A DNA stretch of 37,294 nucleotides, from NCBI GenBank assembly GCA_947461595.1, contig CANHLZ010000002.1:1-37294 (forward strand), in the 5' to 3' direction. A program made the translations under genes and the position numbers. This DNA comes from Bacteroidota bacterium. GTDB taxonomy: Bacteria; Bacteroidota; Bacteroidia; Chitinophagales; Chitinophagaceae. The notes under the pieces were generated by a model, which worked only from the letters and a program-made list of their open reading frames with translations, did no database searches and had not been told where the DNA came from. Shown here in pieces: positions 1 to 7,065 of the stretch (position 1 is its first letter; each line of letters begins with the position of its first letter).

Positions 1-210
1 CTAGCCGCCGCCTTGTCTGAAATTCATGTATTTCAAGCTGGTACAGGCTTTCAAGATAACTCTATTGTTACGAAAGGGGGTCGAGTTTTAACCGTTACCT
101 CCTCTGGCGATACCCTAAAAAATGCAGTAATGAATGCGCAAAAGGGCTTATCCAACATTCAATTCGAAGGAATGTATTTTAGAAAAGATATTGGTTACGA
201 GTTTCCCTAA
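1..210 (+). CDS. purD: Phosphoribosylamine-glycine ligase (GARS), C-terminal fragment
   Basis: Only the last 69 codons are in the window; the frame is open from base 1 and ends at TAA 208-210. The tail carries the PurD C-terminal signature: an F-Q-A-G-T segment, G-G-R-V-L-T-V-T, a G-D-T-L turn, and the ending F-x-G-M-Y-F-R-K-D-I-G. PurD joins phosphoribosylamine to glycine in an ATP-dependent step of purine biosynthesis, in the cytoplasm. The ATG-like TTG at 13 is internal, not a start. The gene lies just upstream of the mre cluster, but a separate promoter for mreB follows it, so the two are probably not functionally linked. Confidence 0.9.
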   Translation, partial: LAAALSEIHVFQAGTGFQDNSIVTKGGRVLTVTSSGDTLKNAVMNAQKGLSNIQFEGMYFRKDIGYEFP

Positions 211-249
211 AATGTTTTTAAAAAAAATGTTGATTCATTTGCAAAAAGC

Positions 250-280
250 TTTGTAGTGTAAGGATTTTAGATGAATTTTG
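250..280 (+). promoter_or_regulatory. Putative Bacteroidota-type promoter for mreB
   Basis: TTTG at 250-253, a 19-base spacer, then GAATTTTG at 273-280. This matches the known Bacteroidota consensus TTTG-N19-TAnnTTTG with a single mismatch (G for T at the first base of the -7 box). The predicted start of transcription near 286 would give a leader of about 30 bases before the mreB ATG at 318. It probably drives the whole mre-mrdA-rodA cluster. Confidence 0.5.
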
Positions 281-317
281 CTTCATTCAATCTGAACTAT
301 TCAAATACTGATGCACA

Positions 318-1343
318 ATGGGATTATTTAACTTTTTTACTCAAGAAATTGCTATGGACTTGGGTACAGCTAACACACTCATCATTCATAATGATGAAGT
401 GGTAGTAAACGAACCTTCTATTATTGCTTTGAATAGAAATAATATGAAAGAAGTTTTAGGCGTGGGTAAGAAAGCATTGTTGATGCATGAAAAAACGCAT
501 GAAAGTATAAAAACCGTTCGTCCACTTAAAGATGGTGTAATTGCCGATTTTAACGCAGCAGAATTAATGATTCGCGAGTTGATGAAAATGATTTACCCAA
601 AGAAGCCATTATTTCCGCCAAGTTGGAGAATGGTTATTTGCATTCCTTCTTCCATTACTGAAGTTGAAAAAAGAGCGGTGCGTGATAGTGCAGAGCAAGC
701 AGGTGCAAAAGAAGTTTATATGATTCATGAACCGATGGCTGCTGCTTTAGGAATTGGTATTGATGTAGAAGAGCCCGTAGGAAATATGATTATTGATATT
801 GGAGGTGGTACCACTGGTATTACAGTTATTGCATTAGCAGGAATTGTTTGTGATCAAAGTATTCGTATTGCAGGAGATGAATTTACTGCAGATATTATGG
901 AAGCATTAAGAAGATATCATAGTTTATTAATTGGAGAGCGAACTGCAGAGCAAATTAAAATTCATGTAGGTGCTGCTTTAAAAGATTTAGACAACCCTCC
1001 AGATGATATGCCAGTCAACGGTCGTGACTTAGTAACTGGTATTCCAAAACAAATTATGGTTACCTACCAAGAAGTAGCAGAAGCCTTAGATAAAAGCATA
1101 TTTAAAATCGAAGAAGCTATTTTAAAGGCTTTAGAAACTACTCCGCCAGAACTAGCGGCAGACATTTATCGCAGAGGTTTGTATTTAACAGGGGGCGGTG
1201 CATTGTTACGCGGCTTAGATAAAAGATTAAGTCAAAAAATTAAATTGCCTGTTCATATTGCAGAGGATCCACTTAAAAGTGTAGTGCGCGGAACAGGTAT
1301 TGCGTTAAAAAATTACCAGCGTTTTCCTTTTATCATGAGATAA
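318..1343 (+). CDS. mreB: Rod shape-determining protein MreB (actin homologue)
   Basis: A 341-residue protein, the usual MreB length. It shows the actin-family ATPase signatures: phosphate-1 D-L-G-T-A-N-T near residue 15, phosphate-2 I-D-I-G-G-G-T-T near 158, and the adenosine motif L-T-G-G-G-A-L-L-R-G-L near 292. MreB forms filaments at the inner face of the cytoplasmic membrane and steers the elongation machinery. The N-terminal M-G-L-F-N-F-F is amphipathic and fits membrane attachment. It is the first gene of the cluster mreB-mreC-mreD-mrdA-rodA, whose products work together in lateral wall synthesis. The ATG at 318 puts the DLGTAN motif at its normal distance from the N-terminus. Confidence 0.97.
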   Translation: MGLFNFFTQEIAMDLGTANTLIIHNDEVVVNEPSIIALNRNNMKEVLGVGKKALLMHEKTHESIKTVRPLKDGVIADFNAAELMIRELMKMIYPKKPLFPPSWRMVICIPSSITEVEKRAVRDSAEQAGAKEVYMIHEPMAAALGIGIDVEEPVGNMIIDIGGGTTGITVIALAGIVCDQSIRIAGDEFTADIMEALRRYHSLLIGERTAEQIKIHVGAALKDLDNPPDDMPVNGRDLVTGIPKQIMVTYQEVAEALDKSIFKIEEAILKALETTPPELAADIYRRGLYLTGGGALLRGLDKRLSQKIKLPVHIAEDPLKSVVRGTGIALKNYQRFPFIMR

Positions 1344-1380
1344 AAGAATATTAAATCAACTTGTTTAAAGGAGATGAGCA

Positions 1381-2235
1381 TTGAAGAATATCATTGGGTT
1401 TTTAAGACAAAATTTTACTTTCCTAACTTTTTTGATACTTCAAATTGTATCATTGGTCGTGTTATCCTCTTATAACAAAACTTATGAAACCTTCTTTGGT
1501 GGATGGAGCAACCAAGTCACAGGCAATATCAATAAAAAATACAACGATTGGTCTTACTTTTTTAATTTAAAAAATACCAATGCGTTATTAATTGCAGAAA
1601 ATACGGCACTCAGAAATCAATTAGGTGAAAATTTCTCACCTATTGATACGAGCAAAAAATTAGGTACCCTTGTATTAAGAAAAGACAGCCTTGAGAAAAT
1701 AAGAAAGTTTTTCTACTACCCTGCTAAAGTAGTAGGCAATACTTTTACACTTCAAAAAAATTATATTACCATCGAAAGGGGAAGTTTGCAAGGTGTTAAA
1801 AAAGATATGGCTGCCATCAGTCCAGAAGGAAGTATTGTTGGTGTGGTGGTGGAAGTAAATGATAACTACAGTAAAATAATGAGTTTACTGCATCGCAATA
1901 GTAAAGTAAGTGCCATGCTAAAAAGAGATAAAATAGCCGGAAGCATTGAATGGGATGGAGAGGACCCTAGTGTATTGGTTTTAAAAAATATCTCAAAAAG
2001 CGCTGCTCCTAAAATTGGGGACTCTGTCTTAACCAGCCCCTATTCCTCTAATTTCCCAGCACAGCTAATGATTGGCAAAGTAACTTCCGTAATTAAAGAT
2101 CCCTCGAGTAACTATTTAACTTTAAATGTAAAATCGACTACTAATTTTTATAATTTAGAATACATTTATTTAGTAGAAAACAGGCGAATGGCAGATCAAA
2201 AAAATATAGAAAAAAACGAGCTTAAAAATGAATAA
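1381..2235 (+). CDS. mreC: Rod shape-determining protein MreC
   Basis: 284 residues with the MreC plan: a short cytoplasmic start, one membrane segment at about residues 12-30, a coiled-coil-like stretch near 60-80, then a beta-rich periplasmic domain with I-x-R-G-S-L-Q-G-V-K-K-D-M-A near 137 and the conserved S-x-V-S-A-M-L-K-R segment. MreC links MreB and MreD to the PBP2-RodA synthase. The start is unusual: TTG at 1381, preceded by AAAGGAG (1367-1373), a clear Shine-Dalgarno sequence, which is uncommon in this phylum. An in-frame TGA at 1375-1377 rules out any earlier start. The end overlaps mreD by 8 bases, suggesting translational coupling. Confidence 0.92.
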   Translation: MKNIIGFLRQNFTFLTFLILQIVSLVVLSSYNKTYETFFGGWSNQVTGNINKKYNDWSYFFNLKNTNALLIAENTALRNQLGENFSPIDTSKKLGTLVLRKDSLEKIRKFFYYPAKVVGNTFTLQKNYITIERGSLQGVKKDMAAISPEGSIVGVVVEVNDNYSKIMSLLHRNSKVSAMLKRDKIAGSIEWDGEDPSVLVLKNISKSAAPKIGDSVLTSPYSSNFPAQLMIGKVTSVIKDPSSNYLTLNVKSTTNFYNLEYIYLVENRRMADQKNIEKNELKNE

Positions 2236-2749
2236 CCTTATAAAGAATACAGCAAGGTTTGTTTTATTTTTAGCCATTCAAATTATTATTTTGAATGAAG
2301 TGCCTCCATTACATCAATTCATTACGCCCTATTTGTATTTTATTTTTTTATTATGGTTGCCATTTGGAACTAAAAGGATCACTTTAACACTACTTGGTTT
2401 TATCATCGGCTATACATTAGACTTATTTACGAATACTCCTGGGCTACATGCAGCAGCCTGCAGCTTGCTTGGTTACTTTAGGCCCACCATTTTAAATTTA
2501 TTATTGGCACAAGAATTATCGGAAGAAGTTAACCGAGAGCCAAGTATAGGCTCTATGGGATGGGGACCTTATGCCTTCTATGTATTCTCACTTACCTTCC
2601 TTCATCATTTTTATTTAGTTTTATTAGAATGGCTGCAGTTTGGAAACTTCGGCTACTTCTTGGGTAAAGTAATAGGAACTACTTTAGTAAGCGTACTTTT
2701 AATTTTTATAGTAGAACTTGCTACGAACCGAAGAAAGATAAAAAGATAA
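2228..2749 (+). CDS. mreD: Rod shape-determining protein MreD
   Basis: 173 residues, strongly hydrophobic, with about five predicted membrane segments, a length and composition typical of MreD. Sequence identity is weak in this family, so the call rests on size, topology and its place between mreC and the PBP2 gene. The segment G-Y-T-L-D-L-F-T-N-T-P-G-L-H near residue 60 fits the family's loop after the second membrane segment (compare D-x-F-x-x-x-x-G in relatives). MreD is an inner-membrane partner of MreC in the elongasome. The ATG at 2228 lies inside the last codons of mreC. Confidence 0.88.
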   Translation: MNNLIKNTARFVLFLAIQIIILNEVPPLHQFITPYLYFIFLLWLPFGTKRITLTLLGFIIGYTLDLFTNTPGLHAAACSLLGYFRPTILNLLLAQELSEEVNREPSIGSMGWGPYAFYVFSLTFLHHFYLVLLEWLQFGNFGYFLGKVIGTTLVSVLLIFIVELATNRRKIKR

Positions 2750-2758
2750 CCCATTGCT

Positions 2759-4864
2759 ATGTACAATTCGAATCGAAGTCGTATTATTCAAATCATTATC
2801 GGAGTTATCTTTACATTAATCATTTTGCAACTGATTAGCTTGCAAATCTTTTCTTCAAAATATGTACTTGCGGCCAACAACAATGCCATTTTTAGACGGA
2901 TTATTTACCCTGATAGAGGTATTATTTTTGACAGAAAAAAAAGAGCCTTATTGGAGAATACCATTAGTTACGATTTAGTGGTCATCCCCAATGAAGCTAA
3001 AGGAGTAGATACAGCAACACTTTGCGCTATTCTAAAAATTGATAAAAAAGAGTATGCCAAAAGGATGGTAGAAGTGATTATAAAAAATACAAGGGTAAAA
3101 TTGGGTATTTTCGAACCCTTTCTTTCTACTGAAGTGTATGCTCAAATAACAGAAAATTTATATCGTTTCCCAGGATTCTCCTTATCAGAAAGATCCATTA
3201 GAAATTACCCTTACAATACTGCCGCCCATGTTTTAGGCTATGTAGCAGAAGTAGATATAAATTTTTTAAAAAAACATGAAGCAGATGGTTATGAAATGGG
3301 CGACTATGCGGGCATGACTGGATTAGAAAAACAATACGAGTCTATATTAATGGGGCAAAGAGGTGTAAAAAGATTTTTAAGAGACAACAAAGGAAAAATA
3401 CAGGGGCCATTTGAAAAAGGCGAGTTTGATACCACCGCCATTGCCGGTAGAAATTTATATACTAGTATGGATGTTGAAGTACAACAATTGGCGGAAAAAT
3501 TATTACAACACAAAATTGGAAGCGTAGTGGCTATCAACCCTAAATCAGGAAGTATCATCGCAATGGCCTCTAGCCCAGGATACAATCCTAATTTATTAAC
3601 AGGGAATCAGCGTCGGAAAACCATTGGTCGATTGCTCACAGATACTGCACGTCCTATTTACAATCGTGCCATTAAGGGACAATACCCTCCAGGATCTACC
3701 TTCAAACCGCTGGGTGCTTTAATCGCATTAGATGAAGGTTTGATTACCCCAAGTTTTGGCTACAATTGTTTTGGATTATATACTGCTTGCGGCGACCCAC
3801 GTAAATGCGAGCACCATAATGCTGGGCATGCTGGAAATTTACAATTGGCATTAGCCAACTCCTGTAATTCTTATTTTTTACAAGTATTTAGAATGGCCAT
3901 AGATAACCCAAAATATCATAATGCAAAATTGGGTTATTTAAAATGGAAAGAATATATGAATAGCTTTGGCTTAGGAAGAAAACTAGGTATTGATTTGCCA
4001 AGTGAAAATAGAGCCAACATCCCTGACACCGCACAATACAATAAAGATTTTGGTGGAGCAAAATATTGGAACAGTTGTTTTATGCTTACTTTAGGAATTG
4101 GGCAAGATAGGATGACGGCCACTCCTTTGCAATTGGCTAATACCATGGCTTTTATCGCTAATGATGGCTATTATTACACTCCACATTTTGTAGACAGTGT
4201 GGAAGAGGAAGATGATTACGATAAAGAATTACTTTTAAAATACAGAACAAAGCAAGAAGTAACTAAAATACCAAAAGAGTACTACGATGTCATTAAAGAA
4301 GGCATGCATGATGTAACCATTATTGGCACTGCGGCATTTATTAAAGTGCCTGGTCATGAATTTTGTGCAAAAACTGGTACAGCACAGAACCCACATGGAA
4401 AAAATCACTCCATGTTTGTTTGCTTTGCTCCAAAAGACAATCCTAAAATTGCAGTGGCTGTAGTAGTAGAAAATGCTGGATTTGGCTCTACTTGGGCAGG
4501 TCCAATTGCAGGTTTAATAATGGAAAAGTATTTAAATGATACCTTGACAAAAGAAAGTAAAACAAAAATGGATTACTTAGCGAATGTAGATTTAATGCCT
4601 GCCAATATTAAAGAATGGTATATCAGAAACAATAAAACCGAAATGCTCATTCCACTTAATTACAATAATGATGAGCTTTCTGATATTTGGGATATGGAGA
4701 TGCTATCGGAAACTGCTCCCATTAAGCTTAATGTAGATACCCTTAAAAAAATAGATACCTTTCAAAAAAATAAGCCTCCTGCATCACCCATTCCTCCAAA
4801 ACAAAACAACAAGGAAAGTATATTAACGCCTATTGAGAAAAAGAAAAAAGTGAATTCACAATAA
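2759..4864 (+). CDS. mrdA: Penicillin-binding protein 2 (elongation transpeptidase)
   Basis: 701 residues. One N-terminal membrane segment (about 9-29) is followed by a pedestal domain (beginning R-G-I-I-F-D-R near 54) and a transpeptidase domain with all three active-site motifs intact: S313-T-F-K316, S368-C-N370 and K538-T-G-T. It cross-links peptidoglycan during lateral growth and pairs with RodA, encoded one base downstream. The tail after about residue 600 is extended and rich in Lys, Pro and Asn; such tails are common in Bacteroidota PBP2 and are probably disordered. The gene starts 9 bases after mreD, in the same operon. Confidence 0.96.
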   Translation: MYNSNRSRIIQIIIGVIFTLIILQLISLQIFSSKYVLAANNNAIFRRIIYPDRGIIFDRKKRALLENTISYDLVVIPNEAKGVDTATLCAILKIDKKEYAKRMVEVIIKNTRVKLGIFEPFLSTEVYAQITENLYRFPGFSLSERSIRNYPYNTAAHVLGYVAEVDINFLKKHEADGYEMGDYAGMTGLEKQYESILMGQRGVKRFLRDNKGKIQGPFEKGEFDTTAIAGRNLYTSMDVEVQQLAEKLLQHKIGSVVAINPKSGSIIAMASSPGYNPNLLTGNQRRKTIGRLLTDTARPIYNRAIKGQYPPGSTFKPLGALIALDEGLITPSFGYNCFGLYTACGDPRKCEHHNAGHAGNLQLALANSCNSYFLQVFRMAIDNPKYHNAKLGYLKWKEYMNSFGLGRKLGIDLPSENRANIPDTAQYNKDFGGAKYWNSCFMLTLGIGQDRMTATPLQLANTMAFIANDGYYYTPHFVDSVEEEDDYDKELLLKYRTKQEVTKIPKEYYDVIKEGMHDVTIIGTAAFIKVPGHEFCAKTGTAQNPHGKNHSMFVCFAPKDNPKIAVAVVVENAGFGSTWAGPIAGLIMEKYLNDTLTKESKTKMDYLANVDLMPANIKEWYIRNNKTEMLIPLNYNNDELSDIWDMEMLSETAPIKLNVDTLKKIDTFQKNKPPASPIPPKQNNKESILTPIEKKKKVNSQ

Positions 4865-4865
4865 A

Positions 4866-6209
4866 ATGTCAACAATCAACAACCATAACTTTTCTAAAGG
4901 AACAGACTTGGCAGTCATACTGGTCTATATAATAATGGTAACCATTGGTGTCTTGTGTATTTTTATGGTTGAATACAACCCCAATTTAAATTGGAGTAAT
5001 TCATTTTTGACAGCCAAAACCAATTTTAGCAAACAAATTTATTTTTCCATCTTCTGTGCTTTCATTGCCATTTTTATACTGTTATTAGATAGTAAAGTTT
5101 TTACTGCCCTAGCTAACTTATCTTATGCAGCAGGCATACTGCTCATGCTGGCCACTTTTATACTTGGAAAAAATATCAATGGCTCTAAAAGTTGGATTCC
5201 TATTGCGGGCGGTTTTAATTTACAACCTGCTGAATTATGTAAAATATTTACTGCTTTATTTTTAGCGAAATTTATTTCCAAACCAGATACCGATTTTAAA
5301 AAACTAAAATCACATTTAATAGCAGGGGCAGCCATTGCGCTGCCTGCTATATTATCTATCATGCAGCATGAACTAGGATTGGCATTGGTATATAGTGCTT
5401 TTATTTTTGCCATGTATCGAGAAGGGCTTCCTCCTGTTATACTAGTGGTCTTGCTTTCATTTGCTATATTAGTGATAGCCACCTTATTGCTTGACCCTAG
5501 CTTACTTGCTATAATATTAACTGTAATTGCAGGGTTGTTCATTTTTGCAATGATTAAAAGATTTAAAAAAAATAAAAGTAAAATTTTAATCGTGGTTGCG
5601 ATTTGGGGGATTTGTTTTGGAACCGTACGTTTTGCAGTTCCTTATATATTCAACCATGTATTTGAGTGTTATCAAAGTACCCGTATCTATAGCATGGTAG
5701 GAAAAGAATACGACTGTGCTCAAAATAAAAAATCTGCTTCCTCTACTGGACTGCGTCACAGTAAAAAGCCAGATGATTACAACGTAAAACAAAGTAAAAT
5801 AGCCATAGGTTCTGGTGGTTTTTGGGGGAGAGGATTTTTAAAAGGAACGCAAACAAGAGGTAAATATGTGCCTGAACAACATACAGATTTTATATTTACC
5901 TCCTTAGGGGAAGCTTTTGGTTTTGTGGGTACCTTTATATTTTTAGGCTTGTATTTATTTTTCTTATTTAGACTCGTTCGTATTGCAGAAAGACAAAGAA
6001 GTGCTTTTTCAAGGGTATACGCCTATAGCGTAGTGGGCATCTTCTTTTTTCATATTGCAGTCAACATTAGTATGACCATTGGATTGTTTCCAGTAGTGGG
6101 CATCCCCTTGCCACTTATAAGTTATGGGGGATCTTCTTTGTTAACTTTTACGGTACTATTATTTATTTTATTAAGATTAGATGCCGATAGGCAAATGGTG
6201 CTTCGTTAA
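4866..6209 (+). CDS. rodA: Peptidoglycan glycosyltransferase RodA (SEDS family)
   Basis: 447 residues with about ten membrane segments. The SEDS signatures are clear: Q-S-K-I-A-I-G-S-G-G, G-F-L-K-G-T-Q-T, and V-P-E-Q-H-T-D-F-I-F with the essential aspartate at about D341; the C-terminal V-V-G-I-P-L-P-L-I-S-Y-G-G-S-S motif is also intact. RodA polymerises lipid II into glycan strands in partnership with PBP2. It is longer than the roughly 370-residue proteobacterial form, partly because of an extra stretch (about residues 280-310, with two Cys residues and many Lys and Ser) just before the QSKIAIGSGG motif. It begins one base after the mrdA stop, so the two are probably translationally coupled. 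Confidence 0.95.
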   Translation: MSTINNHNFSKGTDLAVILVYIIMVTIGVLCIFMVEYNPNLNWSNSFLTAKTNFSKQIYFSIFCAFIAIFILLLDSKVFTALANLSYAAGILLMLATFILGKNINGSKSWIPIAGGFNLQPAELCKIFTALFLAKFISKPDTDFKKLKSHLIAGAAIALPAILSIMQHELGLALVYSAFIFAMYREGLPPVILVVLLSFAILVIATLLLDPSLLAIILTVIAGLFIFAMIKRFKKNKSKILIVVAIWGICFGTVRFAVPYIFNHVFECYQSTRIYSMVGKEYDCAQNKKSASSTGLRHSKKPDDYNVKQSKIAIGSGGFWGRGFLKGTQTRGKYVPEQHTDFIFTSLGEAFGFVGTFIFLGLYLFFLFRLVRIAERQRSAFSRVYAYSVVGIFFFHIAVNISMTIGLFPVVGIPLPLISYGGSSLLTFTVLLFILLRLDADRQMVLR

Positions 6210-6213
6210 TGCT

Positions 6214-6221
6214 TATTTTTG
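6214..6221 (+). promoter_or_regulatory. Putative -7 box (TATTTTTG) for the MBL-fold gene
   Basis: A perfect TAnnTTTG box sits in the 16-base gap between rodA and the next ATG at 6226. No good TTTG lies 19-22 bases upstream. If used, transcription would start within a few bases of the ATG and give an almost leaderless message. Confidence 0.3.
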
Positions 6222-6225
6222 CAGC

Positions 6226-6984
6226 ATGCGAATTTATCCTTTATCTGAAGGCTGTTTCTCGATAGACCATACTAAAGTATTCGTACCTTTTGATAGTAGC
6301 CATCAAGCATTTCATAATCGCCCAAAGGGTAGTATTTTAGTAGAAGTGCAACCTTTTGTAGTCATCACAGAAAAGGATATTATTTTATTGGATACAGGAT
6401 TAGGCTATACCAATCAAGAAGGCGTTTTGCAATTACATGCTAATTTAATGGCCTTGGGCATTAACCCCAGTTCTGTAACCAAAGTTTTTCTAAGTCATTT
6501 ACACAAAGATCATGCAGGGGGCATCAGCTATCTTCATCCCATCCATCAAGAAAGATATATCAGCTTTCCCTATGCAGTATATTATGTTCAAAAAAAGGAA
6601 TTCGAAGAAGTCCAAGCAAAAAGTAATGATCCAAATTTGTTAGCTCAAATTGAACCACTTGCCAATTTTAGTGGCGTACATTGGTTGACAGAGGAGGAAG
6701 GTGACATAGATCATATTATACATTATCAAATTACAGGTGGGCATAGTAAATACCACCAAGTAGCTTGGTTAAAAGAAAATGAGGAAACCATTTTCTTTGG
6801 AGCAGATGTGGCACCTCAATTACAACAAATGAAGGCCAAGTTTGTCGCTAAATATGATCTGGATGGTAAAAAATGTTTGGAATATAGACAAAGCTGGTGG
6901 GAACAAGGTGCTAAAGAGCAATGGACTTTTGCTTTTTACCACGATATTCAACATCCAACGCAGCTACCTACTGCAATTGATTAA
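6226..6984 (+). CDS. MBL-fold metallohydrolase
   Basis: 252 residues from the preferred start. It has the metallo-beta-lactamase signature S-H91-L-H93-K-D95-H96-A-G-G, a third-motif histidine in T-G-G-H-S (about 174), a bridging aspartate in F-F-G-A-D (about 195), and a late F-Y-H-D. This set of ligands is complete for a two-metal hydrolase. The substrate cannot be read; relatives include lactonase-like and general MBL hydrolases. There is no signal peptide, so it should be cytoplasmic. An upstream in-frame ATG at 6181 would overlap rodA by 29 bases and add a poor N-terminus; M-R-I-Y-P-L-S-E-G from 6226 is the normal family start. It follows rodA by 16 bases and may be read from it. Confidence 0.85.
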   Translation: MRIYPLSEGCFSIDHTKVFVPFDSSHQAFHNRPKGSILVEVQPFVVITEKDIILLDTGLGYTNQEGVLQLHANLMALGINPSSVTKVFLSHLHKDHAGGISYLHPIHQERYISFPYAVYYVQKKEFEEVQAKSNDPNLLAQIEPLANFSGVHWLTEEEGDIDHIIHYQITGGHSKYHQVAWLKENEETIFFGADVAPQLQQMKAKFVAKYDLDGKKCLEYRQSWWEQGAKEQWTFAFYHDIQHPTQLPTAID

Positions 6985-7046
6985 AACGAACATTCATTAG
7001 GAATCAATGCTGGTAAGGCTTTCACAATTACAAACTTAATTTGTAG

Positions 7047-7054
7047 TACCTTTG
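7047..7054 (+). promoter_or_regulatory. Putative -7 box (TACCTTTG) for ppc
   Basis: A perfect TAnnTTTG box 11 bases before the ppc ATG at 7066. The upstream element is weak (TTTC at 7020-7023, spacer 23). The leader would be only about 5 bases. Confidence 0.4.
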
Positions 7055-7065
7055 CCCTGCAAATT

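Noticed and set aside
211-249. T- and A-runs after purD as a terminator
   Set aside because: The runs do not form an inverted repeat with a stem; no hairpin could be drawn.
1374-1380. ATG just ahead of mreC
   Set aside because: It is in another frame and does not lead into the MreC protein.
6181-6225. Earlier ATG for the MBL-fold gene
   Set aside because: It lies inside the end of rodA, adds 15 residues with no family match, and the ATG at 6226 gives a normal N-terminus.
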